NCBI GenBank assembly: GCA_963556495.2
Contig: OY747713.1
Location: 683,399 to 747,398 of the forward strand
Direction of reading: 5' to 3'
Length of the DNA: 64,000 nt
From: Valencia hispanica
Lineage: Eukaryota > Chordata > Actinopteri > Cyprinodontiformes > Valenciidae
How positions within the stretch are numbered: the stretch's first letter is position 1; every line of letters starts with the position of its first letter. Shown here piece after piece: positions 11,953 through 24,100 of this stretch. The notes below the pieces were generated by a model. That model made no database searches. It was not told the origin of the DNA and saw only the letters and a program-made list of their open reading frames with translations. The translations under genes and the position numbers were made by a program.

Positions 11953-14900
11953 TCAGTATCGCCGGCTGTAGCTCGGTGAACCGTAGGCAGACGACGAGAA
12001 GGTTGTTGTGAAACTAGACCCTGTGGCATCAAAGCTTCCTCTCCTGGAGCCGGATCTGGAACCAGTTCTAGAACCAGACCGGGACCCAGTGGCAGAGCCA
12101 GAACCACTGATGCTGTATGGACTGTAAAGGCCTTTGGTGGACTGAGACGAAGCTTCAAGCAGCCGGAGACCAGTTCCCTCCTCGATCATACTTCTTTCCA
12201 TTGCGTCCTTGTAGGAAATCTTGAGCTTGGTTTTGGGGCAGGTCAGGTATTTTGAATATGCGCTGACATCTCGTAACTTCTGGGCTGTGCGGGCGTCTAA
12301 GGTGCCTTTCTTCACAGCCTCATCAATGGAGACCCTGCCAGAAGCATCTGGTTCAATCAGACCACCAGTGAGATACTGGACCTCAAGGAACCGCTGTCCG
12401 GCTTCGTAGTAAAGCCATCCTTTCTTCAGAGCTTGAGCAGCAGACATTTTGGTCTTAGTTCTGGGATCTTCAAATCCATTGTAAGACTTCTGGGCTAAAC
12501 TGATGCGGTCCACCATAATCTTATCCACAAGCCCTTTATTCATCGCGTCTGCTACAGAGAACTTCTCTCCTGTGTTTGGGTCAATGATCCCTCCAGTGCA
12601 GGCCTGAGCTTCCAGCAACCTTTGACCTGTTATATTGTCTACAAGGTTTCGGTGAATGGCCTCTGTGACTGAGACCTTCTCCAGTGTGTCTGTGTCCAAT
12701 ATTCCAGCTACAGGCCCGGTTTCCTCAGTTGGGTCATTCCAGGTGGTCGCTGGTGTTTTTATGGAAGGTATCGGGCTTGCGGTGTAGGAGGAAGACGAGC
12801 CAAAGGAGGATGAACGTGATCTGCTGCCGCTCATGTTTCCAGACAACATGTCTGCAAACTCTGTGATGGACAGCGTTCCGGCTCGGTACTGATCCAGTGC
12901 AGACTTATCTATAAGGCCTCTCGTGATTGCATCATCAATGTCGTACTGCCGTCCAGACCTTCTGTCAATGATCACAGACTTTACGACTCCATCAGAGGAG
13001 GTTATTGTTATCTCCTCCCATTCACACTCCTGCTCTGAAAGTTCTATGTAGGTCTGGTGATCAATCAGACCTTTCTGATACGCTTCATAAACGGACATCT
13101 CTTTGCCCGACTCTGGATCAACGATGACAACTCTTCGTTTACGAACCGAAGACTTTGATGAGGTCTTCCTCTCACGTTTCTTCTCTTTCAACAGCAGGAG
13201 ACGAAGGCCGGTCTCTGAGTCCGTCATACATCTCTCCATCAGCTGCAGGTAGGTGAGGTTTTCCTCAGTGTTTGGGTCAAAGAAGCCCTTTGTGTCATCG
13301 GAGGGGTCAGTGAGGATTGTGTTCATTTCCTCGTCAAAGAGGCCACGTTCATATGCAGTTTCAACTGGCAAACGGTGGCTCTCTTGTGGATCGATTATCC
13401 CCCCTGTGGCAATTTGAGCCTCAAGTAGCCGGATGCCGTGGTCTTTCAGAATGAGATTCTTTTTCATCGCCTGGAAAAGAGAGACAATCTGGCCAGAGTA
13501 AGGGTCTCTGTAGCCTGTGACAGCTCGTTCAGCTGAGAGGAGTTTGTCTTTAAACTCTGGGCCAACAACACCTATTTTAACAGCTTCTGTGACGTTCAGA
13601 TTCAGATTCTTGATGGGGTCAATCACATATCCTGTAGCAGCTTGAGCTTCAAGCAGCTCAAAGGCTGTTCCCGGCCTGATCATGTTCTTCTTCATTGCTT
13701 GGTAAATGGAAAGACGGTCTTTTGTAGATTCGACATATACGCCTGCAATACAGCTGGTCCCCTCAAGATACTTCTTTAGTTCTCGACTAACCTCCTCCAC
13801 TGTGATGATGCCTTCAATGAGTTCGTTGTAGGTCTTTTGGTTAATAATCTGTGAACGGAGGAGCTCATCTGCAGTAATTAGTTTTCTAAGACCCCTGAAG
13901 AGAAGCCGTTTGTCTGCCAAGGAAAGGAGCCGCAGTCCACTTTCTTTATCAACTCTGCATCTCTTCAGTAGCTGAGCATAGGTTTGTTTCTCATCTGTTG
14001 TTGGGTCAATGTAACCTCGCACATCCGCTGTAGGTTCAGTTATCCTGTCGAGGGTTTCCTTATTGATGTATCCACGCTGCATGGCAACATCTATGGGAAG
14101 GTGGAAGTAGTATTCGGGATCCATCAGTCCTCCAGTGGCATTCTGGGCTTCTAAGAGCCTTAAGGCATAATCTTCAGGAATCAGGTCTTTTTTCATGGCC
14201 TGGAAGAGAGAAATCACTTTTCCACTGTACGGATCTCTGTATCCTGTCACTGCACGCTCAGCTGAGAGAAGTTTGTCATGGATCTCAGGTCCAACAAGGC
14301 CCTTACGTACCGCTTCATCAACGGTTAGGAGCTCATCTTTAACTGGATCAATCATGAATCCTGTTGCTGCCTGGGCCTCGAGAAGTTTCACAGCAACTTC
14401 AGGCTTAATCTGGCCGTTCTTCATAGCTTGGTAAATGCTGATTTTAGGAGGACTGTCTGACATGATCCCTGCAATGCAACCTGTTCCAAAGAGGTACTGC
14501 TTTACTGAAGGCATCTCCATCACCTCTTGGATACTCATCTTCTTTTGTTTCAGGAGGTTGTACGTCTGCAGGTCAATAATTCGAGCACTGTACAGCTCCT
14601 CGATAGTAAGTCTTCTCCTGATCACGTCACATGACATGCTCTGCTCCACTTTCAGAGTTTCTCTTTGTTCAATTATTTCAATGATGATGATGAGCATTCT
14701 TTCCTTTGTGATTTGGCCCAAGCGGTACTGTTCCAGCAGCCGCCGCCTCTCCTCTTCAGGGAGCATCTTTGAGTTCATCACCTCCCAGATGGTCATACTC
14801 TTTCCTGCAAAGCTCTGATGGGGGATCTCAATTTGAGTGTTGGCTAGATCTTGTTGAGCTTGTTCCTCAGTGTACTCGTAGGACTTCTCACTTGTTCCAG

Positions 14901-17900
14901 GAGCTTCAACCTTTGATAGAGGCAGGTAGCACAGACCAGTGTTGGGATCTCTTCTGCATTTCTCCAGCAGCTCTTTGTAAGTTATCCTTTCATTGTTGTT
15001 GGGGTTGGTGAAGCCTTTGATGTCGCCTGTCGGTTCGTTGAATGATTTCAACATTTCTTTACTGAAGAAGCCACGCTGGATGGCAACATCATTGGGAACC
15101 CGATGGCTGCTGACGGGATCGATTATTCCACCAGTTGTAATTTGAGCTTCTAGAATAGGAATAGCATGCTCCCTCAACACCAGCTCCTTCTTCATGGCTT
15201 GGAACAGGGAGATCTTATTGCCCGTGTACGGATCTTTGTATCCTGTTACTGCTTTTTCAGCTGATAGAAGTTTCTCATGAAGCTCAGGGCCAACGACTCC
15301 AGCCTTCACAGCATCATCTACGCAGTATTTCTGGTTCTTCACTGGATCGGTGATATATCCAGTCCCAGCTTGGGCCTCAAGAAGTGCCAGTCCAGTGCTA
15401 TGCTGTAAAACATGCCTTTTCATGGCTTCATATATGCCTAACTTCTCATCTGAGTCGTCCATAGTGACACCATCAATGCGGTCAGTGCCACACAGGTACT
15501 TTTTGACTTTATCAGTTTGACCCACTTCGTTGGGAGCCTTTTTACCCTGCTGGAGTTGGTCAAATGTGGCCTTATCAATTATGTTGGCATCAAGCAGCGA
15601 GCCGGCAGTGACCGGTTCTCTCAGGCCTTCAAAACAAGCTTCTTCCTTTGTTTTGTCCTCTTTTTCATCGATGGTTGTTATCACAATCTTTACAAGCTTC
15701 TCGATTGTTACCAGGCCCAATCTATACTGACGAATCAGCTCTAGTCTCTGTTCCTCTGTGATGTACTCAGAGTTTATGATCTCCCAAATTGTGATTTTTC
15801 TCCCTTTGAAAGGTCCGTATTCCAGCTCCATTGTCTTCTGGCTTAGGGCCTCTTTCATTTTGGCCTCTGTTATTTGTTTGTCCTCTTTGGGCTTTGGAGC
15901 CTTCTTTGACAGGGGAAGTAACGGCAATCCAGTCTCTTTGTCTGTGACACACTTATCCATGAGTTGTGCATAGGTGGCCTCCTGCTGTGAGTTGGGATCA
16001 TAAAACATTTTGGTCTCATCTGTGTTTTGGTTCAAAGTCTTGTCGATTTCTTCATCAAAGTATCCTCGCTTGCAGGCGACCTCATTAGGGATGCGACAGC
16101 TTTTAATGGGATCAATAACTCCTCCTGTTGAAAGCTGAGCTTCTAGCAAGCGGATGCCTTGATCTTTCTTCACGAGGCCTTTTCTCATGGCTTCAAAAAC
16201 AGACACTTTTTTCCCCGTGTACGGATCTCTATAGCCACTGACTGCTCGCTCTGCTGACAGGAGACGTTCATGCAGCTCTGGACCAACAAGACCTGACTTA
16301 ACAGCTTCATCTACAGGCATGCGCTCATTTTTCACCGGATCGATCATAAATCCTGTGGCTGCCTGGGCTTCGAGAAAATTCACAGCTGTCTCTGGGGAGA
16401 GTAATTCCTTTTTCAAGGCTTGATAAAAAGGCATCTTCTCTTTCGTTGGTTCATTCAGGAGACCTGCAATGCTGGGGGCTCCATGCAAGGCCTTCTTCAC
16501 ACCATCCATCTCAGAAACCTCCTTAACTGAGATCTTCCCATTGCTCAGTTTGTTAAACAAATCTTTGTTTATGATCTTAGACTCTAGAAGGTCATTGGCG
16601 GTCACTGGACCTCTCAAACCATTGAAGACAGTTCCACTGTCCTTCTCCTTGTCTTCCACAACAGTGATGACGATCTTGATGACCTTCTCCACTGTGATCT
16701 TGCCCGTCTTGTACTGGCGGATCAGTTCTCTTCTTTGCTCCTCAGTAAAATACTCTGAATTTATCACCTCCCAGATGGTGACGGCTTTTCCTTTAAATTT
16801 TCCGAATGGAACGTCAACATTGGACCTGCTGAACACCTCTTTAGTCTCCATATCTGTGTACGTTCTCTCTCTCTGACCGGCTTTGTCCGTCACCGGTAAC
16901 ATCAGCAGGCCAGTCTCTGGGTCTTTGGTGCATTTCTCCAGCATCTGTTTGTAGGTGAGGGGCTCCTGAGTGCTGGGGTCCGTGAATAACTTGGACTCGT
17001 CGATGGGATCCATGAGTTTCTTGTTCATGTCTGCATCAAACTGGCCCTGCTTATAGGCTGTCTGAAGTGGGACTCTGTGACTGTTGACGGGATCCACGAT
17101 TCCACCCGTTGCGAGCTGAACATCCAGGAATTTGGTGGCTTGTTCTCTATCAACGAGGCCCTTCTTCATGGCTTCAAACAAGGAAATTCTGGCTCCGGTG
17201 TATGGATCTTTGAAGCCAGTGGCAGCTCGCTCTGCAGAAAGCATACGGTGATGGAGTTCAGGCCCAACTAACTCCTCCTTAACAGCTTCATCTACAGAGA
17301 GAAGTTTATTTTTCACTGGATCAACAACATAGCCCGATGCTGCCTGAGCTTCCAGAAGCATGGCGGCCGCGTCGGGAGTGATCTTGTTCGCCGTCATGGC
17401 GTTGTAGACGCTCATCTTCTCTTTGGATGGAGTCAGGATGCCTCCTACGCAGCTCTGGCCCTTCAGACACGATCGGACTTTGTCGGTCTTTTCAAGCTCC
17501 TGTATGGAGACTTTGCCTTTTTTTAGTTTGTCCATGTCCTTCTTGGTCAGGACACCAATGTCAAAAAGTCTCTCTGCAGGAACCTTCTCTCTGATTCCAT
17601 CAAATACAAATGGAGATTCTCCATCTTTCTTCAGCCCGTCAACTTCAGCCGAGCCATTCAGAACTTTCCTTGTTGTTCCCACCGTCATCATAGAGACCAG
17701 CTGCTCCTCGGGAACTTTGTCCGTCTGAACTTCCATTTCCTTCGTTTGGGACGCTCCCTCTGTAGAAGCAACCTCCAAACTCTGGAGTTTCTCTCTGAGC
17801 TTTTTGTTCTCCTCCTCCAGGAGTTTTTCCTGTTCCAGCCTTTTCTTTTCAAGCGCTTCCATTTCCTTCTGCTTGTTTTTCATCTCTGCTTCAGCCTCCT

Positions 17901-18153
17901 CCTGCTTCTTCACAGCCTCGTCCATTACGGCCTGCAGCTTCTTCCTCTCCTCCTCCATGAGTGCGTGCTGACGTTCCTGTTCTTCCTTAAACGCTTTGGC
18001 CTTCTTCACCTCCTCCTCGTACTGTTTCTCGAGCTTCTTTTTCTCATCTTCGACGCCTTTTTCTCTTTTCAGCAGTAGCTCCTTCTCACTGAGGAAAGAT
18101 TGTTGAAGGACGACCTTCTGTTGCTCAATCTGCGCCTGTTGGGCGGTCGCCAT
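11953..18153 (-). CDS. plec: plec last exon: plakin-repeat domains and tail
   Basis: This exon of 6,201 bases encodes the last 2,066 residues and the stop. The acceptor is CTTACAG before ATGGCGACC at 18153; that ATG is an internal methionine, not the start. Residues 1 to about 130 finish the coiled coil. Six plakin-repeat domains follow, recognised by recurring [27 protein letters not shown] and DPYTG...SLFQAMKK words. They start near residues 180, 510, 840, 1170, 1415 and 1805. Between domains 5 and 6 lies the basic linker [13 protein letters not shown], the known intermediate-filament-binding segment of plectin. The C-terminus is a Gly-Ser-Arg-rich tail (GSRSGSR type) ending SPSYSRRY, shorter than the mammalian tail. 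This region anchors vimentin, desmin and keratins. Confidence 0.98.
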   Translation of the reverse strand: MATAQQAQIEQQKVVLQQSFLSEKELLLKREKGVEDEKKKLEKQYEEEVKKAKAFKEEQERQHALMEEERKKLQAVMDEAVKKQEEAEAEMKNKQKEMEALEKKRLEQEKLLEEENKKLREKLQSLEVASTEGASQTKEMEVQTDKVPEEQLVSMMTVGTTRKVLNGSAEVDGLKKDGESPFVFDGIREKVPAERLFDIGVLTKKDMDKLKKGKVSIQELEKTDKVRSCLKGQSCVGGILTPSKEKMSVYNAMTANKITPDAAAMLLEAQAASGYVVDPVKNKLLSVDEAVKEELVGPELHHRMLSAERAATGFKDPYTGARISLFEAMKKGLVDREQATKFLDVQLATGGIVDPVNSHRVPLQTAYKQGQFDADMNKKLMDPIDESKLFTDPSTQEPLTYKQMLEKCTKDPETGLLMLPVTDKAGQRERTYTDMETKEVFSRSNVDVPFGKFKGKAVTIWEVINSEYFTEEQRRELIRQYKTGKITVEKVIKIVITVVEDKEKDSGTVFNGLRGPVTANDLLESKIINKDLFNKLSNGKISVKEVSEMDGVKKALHGAPSIAGLLNEPTKEKMPFYQALKKELLSPETAVNFLEAQAATGFMIDPVKNERMPVDEAVKSGLVGPELHERLLSAERAVSGYRDPYTGKKVSVFEAMRKGLVKKDQGIRLLEAQLSTGGVIDPIKSCRIPNEVACKRGYFDEEIDKTLNQNTDETKMFYDPNSQQEATYAQLMDKCVTDKETGLPLLPLSKKAPKPKEDKQITEAKMKEALSQKTMELEYGPFKGRKITIWEIINSEYITEEQRLELIRQYRLGLVTIEKLVKIVITTIDEKEDKTKEEACFEGLREPVTAGSLLDANIIDKATFDQLQQGKKAPNEVGQTDKVKKYLCGTDRIDGVTMDDSDEKLGIYEAMKRHVLQHSTGLALLEAQAGTGYITDPVKNQKYCVDDAVKAGVVGPELHEKLLSAEKAVTGYKDPYTGNKISLFQAMKKELVLREHAIPILEAQITTGGIIDPVSSHRVPNDVAIQRGFFSKEMLKSFNEPTGDIKGFTNPNNNERITYKELLEKCRRDPNTGLCYLPLSKVEAPGTSEKSYEYTEEQAQQDLANTQIEIPHQSFAGKSMTIWEVMNSKMLPEEERRRLLEQYRLGQITKERMLIIIIEIIEQRETLKVEQSMSCDVIRRRLTIEELYSARIIDLQTYNLLKQKKMSIQEVMEMPSVKQYLFGTGCIAGIMSDSPPKISIYQAMKNGQIKPEVAVKLLEAQAATGFMIDPVKDELLTVDEAVRKGLVGPEIHDKLLSAERAVTGYRDPYSGKVISLFQAMKKDLIPEDYALRLLEAQNATGGLMDPEYYFHLPIDVAMQRGYINKETLDRITEPTADVRGYIDPTTDEKQTYAQLLKRCRVDKESGLRLLSLADKRLLFRGLRKLITADELLRSQIINQKTYNELIEGIITVEEVSRELKKYLEGTSCIAGVYVESTKDRLSIYQAMKKNMIRPGTAFELLEAQAATGYVIDPIKNLNLNVTEAVKIGVVGPEFKDKLLSAERAVTGYRDPYSGQIVSLFQAMKKNLILKDHGIRLLEAQIATGGIIDPQESHRLPVETAYERGLFDEEMNTILTDPSDDTKGFFDPNTEENLTYLQLMERCMTDSETGLRLLLLKEKKRERKTSSKSSVRKRRVVIVDPESGKEMSVYEAYQKGLIDHQTYIELSEQECEWEEITITSSDGVVKSVIIDRRSGRQYDIDDAITRGLIDKSALDQYRAGTLSITEFADMLSGNMSGSRSRSSSFGSSSSYTASPIPSIKTPATTWNDPTEETGPVAGILDTDTLEKVSVTEAIHRNLVDNITGQRLLEAQACTGGIIDPNTGEKFSVADAMNKGLVDKIMVDRISLAQKSYNGFEDPRTKTKMSAAQALKKGWLYYEAGQRFLEVQYLTGGLIEPDASGRVSIDEAVKKGTLDARTAQKLRDVSAYSKYLTCPKTKLKISYKDAMERSMIEEGTGLRLLEASSQSTKGLYSPYSISGSGSATGSRSGSRTGSRSGSRRGSFDATGSSFTTTFSSSAYGSPSYSRRY

Positions 18154-21100
18154 CTGTAAGCGAAAAGAAGGATGAAGTTGGTCAAACGTTCAGGGAAGAT
18201 CGGTCATTACTTTAAGTCAGTTGCTGTTGCTTAGCTAACTTAAAACTCACAAGTATCGCATCAGTGATTATATTGAGTTGTTGGTGTAGATTCTCAGTCG
18301 TCAGGACAGTTAAAAAGTAAAGGCAGCTGGAAGACGTTTCACCTTCCATCCAAAGGTTCTGAAGAACTGAAGAAACCTTTTGGATGGGAGGTGAAACGTC
18401 TTCAAAATAACAAGAGAAGTCTAGAGAAGTTCAAGACTTTATACATTCAGGGTTTTAGTTCTGCTTCGAGTGACGAACTGAAACCAAACGGGTCGTTTCC
18501 ATTTATTGTTATAGTAGCGGCTCTGGTACCGGGACGGATGGAGGATCTTAAAGATCTTTAGGGGAAAACTGATCCTGTAACGGGTGTTTTCAGAGTTTAA
18601 AGACCCACTCAGATGAAAATCCTGTTTTTTTTAGGTGTTAACATGTTCTTGTGGCCTTTTTCTGATGCTAGAGGACATTTCTTGAGAAAATTAAGCTCAA
18701 AGTTGTATTTCTGAGTATTTCTGCATTCAAACGGCTGTGAATCAGTAGCAGATGTTAAAACGGCGGCTAAATCAGACTGGAGTTTTTACATAGTAACTCC
18801 ACTGGGCGGAGCCACAAGCTCCTCCTCCTCCTCCGCTCCGCCCCGCCCACTCAGGTTCTGAGGAGTAGAGAAGAAGATGGCGGATCAACAGCTGTGTGCT
18901 GCAGCGGGTTGCAATGCATTGCTGAATAAAACAGCCCCTTTCTTTAAATCTACTGCCTTGTGCCGTTACTGCTTGGTACTACGAGATGTTCACTACATAT
19001 AGCTTCAATACTGCCGTCATTGTGGGTGTTTCTATGAAAAAAAATCGGAGAAAAATAGGTTTGAAACCCGACACCAGCTGTCAGGGCGCCCAGCTGCTGA
19101 GCGGGAGAGGAGAGAAAAGCGATAGAGACGGATAGAGAGAGAGAGAGCGATCTTTATGACCAAAAACAAAATGGCCAGATGACTTTGCAGTGCGGATGAG
19201 GTGCGTGCACCGATCTTTGCCGACCATGATTCAGAAGGGGACGATTCGCCCTCCATGCCAATGGCTCCGCCCACAACACAGAGGCGAATTGCTAACGAGC
19301 TACTGCAGCTCTGCTGAAGCAAAGTCCCAGAAAACGGCACAGGTTCTGTGATTTTGGCTAAAAACGGCATAATCCTAATTTAAAGACCACTGAGAATGTT
19401 TAAAAATTAGCTGAAAATATGACCGGAGTTGGACTTTAATGACATATGAAGACGTGTCAGCTAAATCTGGTCTATCAGTAAAAGTTCTATGAATGTTAGT
19501 GAGACTGGATGTGTTCCTGGATTTTGAACTCAACAGGTAACTTTACCTGCTGGCTTTTCTTCTGAAGCTCCTCAGCGTCTTTTCTCAGCTTCTTTTTTTC
19601 GTTCTCCAGCTCAGTTATGGCTTTCTTCAGGTCATCAGCCTCTCTGCTGCTCTGCAGCCTCTGTGTCTCCAGCTTCTGCACCACGGTTTCCGCCACCTGT
19701 TTTTCACCGTCCTGGAGACGAGCTTTGGCTTCATCTGCTTGCTTCTTGAACTTCTTGGCTTCCTCTTCGGCTTTTGCCTGAGCGTCGCTGAGCTCCTCGA
19801 CTCTGAGCTTCAGCTTCTGGGCCTCAGCAGATGCTTCCCGCTGCCTGGTTCGCTCCGCCTCCAGAGATTTGTGGAAGTCCTCGGTCTCCTTCTCCAGGCG
19901 CTGCTGGATCTGTTGTTTGTCCTGCTGGAGTTTTTTCGCCTTGTCCTGAGCCTGGTCCTTCAGCTTCTGGAGCTCCTCTGCTTCAGCCTTCAGTCTTGTA
20001 GCCTCCTGGATGGCCTGCATTTTCTCCTTCAGCATCTTCTCAGCGAGAGCTCGCTGTTCAGCCAGATCGGCCTCAGCCATCTGCCTCTGCCTGGCTGCTT
20101 CTTCAGCTTCCACGGCGAGTCGAGCTGCTTCCGCTGCCAGGTTCTTCATCTTCTCGGCCTCCTCCTGGAGCAGTTTCTGGCTGTTGTCTTTGTCCTTCTG
20201 CATGAGGAGGCGGTTCTGCTCCTCCATCTTGAGTTTAACTGTGAGGAGTTCGTCCATCTGATTCTTGACTTTGGAGAGTTCTTCCTCCACCTGTGCTTTC
20301 TGCCTGACGGCGTCGTTAACTTCACCTTTAACTCTGTGAAGCTCGGCGTCCAGAACTTCTTTCTGCTTATCGGTTTTGTCCAGCTGCAGTTTGACGGCTG
20401 AAAGCTCCTTCTCCACCTGACATTTCTGCTTCAGCGCCTGTTCGGCCTCCTTCTTGTGTTTGGCCATCTCTGCATCCGCCTGCTGCTTCTGCTTCAGCGC
20501 CGCGGCTTCAGCCGCAGCTCGCCTTGACGCCTCCTCCTCCGCCTCCTTCCTCAGTCTCTCTGCATCTCGTTGAGCCTCGGCCCGTTTAGCAGCTTCTTCT
20601 TCTGCGCCTTTTTTCTGCTTCTCAGCCTCCCCGGCTTTCTGGCGAAGCGCCGCCGCCTCTTTCTCCGCCTTCTCTTTGGCCTTCTCAGCAGCTTCCGCGA
20701 GCTTCTTAGCATTTCTAAACTCATCTCTGAGCTTCTCCTGAGCCAGGACATCTTCTTTGTTCTTGCTGAGAACGTTCTGAGCTTTCTGCTCTGCAGCGCT
20801 GCATTTCTGCGCCGCCTCCTTGGCCAGGACCACCTGCTTCTCCGCCTCCTTCTCGGCATCGCTTCTCTGCTTGTTGGCTTCCTCCGCCTTCTTTTTGAGC
20901 CGCTCCACCTCCTCCTGAGCGGCTTTGCGCTGCCGAGCCGCCTCTTCCTCTGCCGCAGTGATCCTCTTCACCTTCTCCTCGGCGTCTTTCCTCCTCTTCT
21001 CCTCCTCTGCCGCCAGTTTTTTCAGTTTCTCCGCCTCTTCTTCGGCTTTCAGTTTGCTCTTCTGTGTCTGATCTGCAACGTCCTTCAGCTTCCTCAACTC

Positions 21101-24100
21101 CAGCTCGAGGTCGGACTTCTCCTTTGACGCCTTCTCAAAGTTGATCCTGATGAGGTGGATCTCCTCCTCCACCACCTTCTTCTGCCTCACCGTGTCCTCC
21201 ACCACCGTTTTCTGTCTCTCCAGCTCAGACTCGGAGGAGCCCTTCAGCTGAGCCATCTTCTCCTCGATCTCCTGCTTGTGCTGAGCAGCTTGGTCCTCCA
21301 GGAGCTTCCTCTGATAGGCCTCCTCCTCAGCCTTCCTCTTCAGCCTCTCGTTCTCCGCCTCCTTCGCTTTCAGGGCGATCTCTGCTTCCGTCTTCACCTG
21401 CGTCGCCTCGTTGATGGCGGCCAGTTTCTCCTTGAGGATCTTCTCGGCCTCGGCTCTCTGCCGGGAAGCTTCTTCTTCTGCCATCTGCCTCTGCTTCTTT
21501 GCCTCTTCGGCGACCGCTCTCAGCCGGGCGGCCTCCTCCGCCAGCTGCTTCATCTTCAGCGCTTCCGACTCCAGGAGCTGCTTGCTCTTCTCCGTCTTGG
21601 AGAGCGTCTCCTTCTCAGCTTTGACCTTCATCTGCAGCAGAGCGTCCATTTCGCTGCGGACTTTGGCCAGCTCCTCTTCCAGTTGCTTCCTCTGGTTCTC
21701 TGCGGCGATCACCTCGTTTTTCAGGCGCCGGAGCTCGCTGTCCAACAGCGCCCTCTGCTGTTCGGCGTGTTCAGACTCGGCCTTCAAGCGAATGCATTCT
21801 TGCTCGGCGGACAGTTTGTTCTGAGCTATCTGCTCAGCGAACTGCCTCTGCTTCTCCAGCTCTTTCTCAGCGTTGTCCTTCTGCTTCAGCGCCGCTTCCT
21901 CAGCCTTCCTTCTCCTCTTGGCGTCTCGCTCAGCTTCGACCTTCTGCCGCTCGGCTTCCTCCTGAGCCTGGCTCTTCTTCTGAGCCTCCTCCTCAGCTTT
22001 TAGCCTGAGGCGGAGAGCCTCGTTGGCTTTCTGCCTCCATGCTTCCAGCTCTTCTTCTGCATGCTCTCTGGCTCGGTTGGCTTCCTCCTGCTGCTTCCTG
22101 AGTCTGTCGGCTTCCTCCTGCAGCTGCAGGACCGTGCCCTGCTCTTTCCTCAGAGATTTCTCCAGTTCTGTCGTCTTCTCTGTGAATAGCGTGGCTTTAG
22201 CCTGCAGCTGGGTGGCGGCGGTCTGCTGCGCCACCTCCTCCACCACTTTGCTCTGCCTCAGCTTCTCCTCCTCGGCCTGCTTCACGCGCCTCTCCGCCTC
22301 CTCGGCTTGCATTTTAAACTTCTGCAGCTCGTCCAGGGCTTTCTGCTTCTGCTTGGCCGCTTCCTTCTCCGCCTCAGCTTTCCGCTTCAGCTCATCTTCA
22401 GCGTTTTTCTTCTTCTGGCTCTCCTCTGCGACCTGCTTGCGGAGCCTCTCCGCCTCGTCCTGGGCTGCTTTCCGGAGCTTCTCCGCCTCGGCTGCTTTGT
22501 CTCGGAGGCTGTGTAACTCGGACTCGGCTGTGGTTTTCTGCTTCATGGTGGTCTCCAGCTGGATTCGGATGATGTGGATCTCCTCCTCGATCTTGGTCCG
22601 ACTGTCCAGCGCCTCCTGCAGCTGCTGGCTCTTGGACTTGATCTCCTGCTCAGACAGACTCTTTAGCTGCTGCAGCTCCTGCTGGATGTTCTGTTTCTGC
22701 TTCTCCGAGTCCACGGCCACATCCTGCCTCCTGTCGGCCTCCTCCTTCATCTTCAGCTTCAGATCCTGGGCCTCTTGTTCTGCTTTGGCTACGGATCGAG
22801 CCTGAGCTGCAGCCAGCTGCTTCTGCTTTTCTAACTCGGCCTGAATCTCGGCCAGTTTTCTCCTTTCCTCTTCTTTGAGCTTTTCTGATGTTTTCTGTGT
22901 TAGTAGAAGGAAAGAGGGAGAACATTAGAAATATATTCCGACACATGTAGGTACATAAACATGTAAATACATGGAGGTTCTAATGTTAGAGTACAGATGT
23001 CTGGGTTAAAATGATTTCCATGAGGTTTCCTCAAGAAAACAAGAACATCTGCCGTTAAACTTGTTTTCTTTACAACAAAACAAGATTTTCTCCTCGTTAG
23101 CTTGAGATCCATAATTAGGTTCATTTTCCGATTTTTCTTTAAATGATGAGAAAAGATCTCAAGATATTGTTTAGTTTTAACTTCAGATGAGAACGAATTT
23201 CTATCTTAAGACATTCACTGATGTTTGATATAAAACTGAGAAACTAAACACAGAATCTCAAAATATAAAATCATCGTTTCTTCGGTTTTCTTAAAAAAAT
23301 GATCTCAAAATAATGAGATCATTTCTTTTCATTTCTATAATCCAAGGAAGACACAACTGAGATACTTTTTTCTCATTATTTAACGATTTATAGAAAATAT
23401 CTGGATACATTTTAGGTTTTCTCAAAGAGATATCATAAAATAAAAGTTTTCAAGGAGTCATAAAATCTTTGAATCCATAATTAAATAATGTTCTTATTGT
23501 CCCAAAATGAGAAGATATCTTTGGGTCGGAACAAGACACACAGCCAAGGATCATGAGATATAAAATGTTATCTGGAGAAAAAGTTCCTTTACTTATTCTT
23601 CTTTTGATTTACTGATAAAATATCTTGAGATTATTCCTCATTCTCTAAATTACAAGAAAATATCTCGAGATAATAAAATCGTGTTTTAGAAATGATTTCC
23701 TCATGTTGAGTCGAGATAAAATGTTTTCCTTCTCTGTCTCTAAATAAGAAACTGAGATATTCTCTGAAACCTTCACTTTGTTATCTTGATATAATGTTTA
23801 AATTATTTGAAGGACATAAACTCGTTTTTATAAACGTTTTATCTCATTTTTATGAGATAAAACGATATTTCTTTGGGGGAAAGTTGTTTGTTTTGGATCA
23901 GCTCATGGATGTTTGACCTTTTAAAGCTACGACAGACACGTGTAGAGGAGCCATGATGGTGCATTCAGGTACCATCTGTAAACCACTAAACTGGCAGTGA
24001 AACAATCCTCTCATTAATATTGTTTAAACATGAAACCTCATGAAAAGCCTTTATATTATGAACGGTTAACTCGGCTTCTGTTGTCCCATTTTATTCCCAA

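Larger units (their letters stand above)
18154..19546. other. plec: plec intron between rod exon and last exon
   Basis: The intron of 1,393 bases has a donor GTAAAG at 19546 and a pyrimidine-rich acceptor ending CTTACAG at 18154 on the minus strand. Its contents are a fold-back repeat and a candidate non-autonomous DNA transposon, listed separately. Confidence 0.85.

Noticed and set aside
18153..18153. The ATG opening the 6.2-kb exon as a gene start
   Set aside because: It directly follows a spliced acceptor in phase 0 with the rod exon and matches an internal plectin position.
19739..22805. Long plus-strand Leu/Ser-rich ORFs opposite the rod exon
   Set aside because: They are antisense shadows of the Glu/Lys-rich coiled-coil codons.
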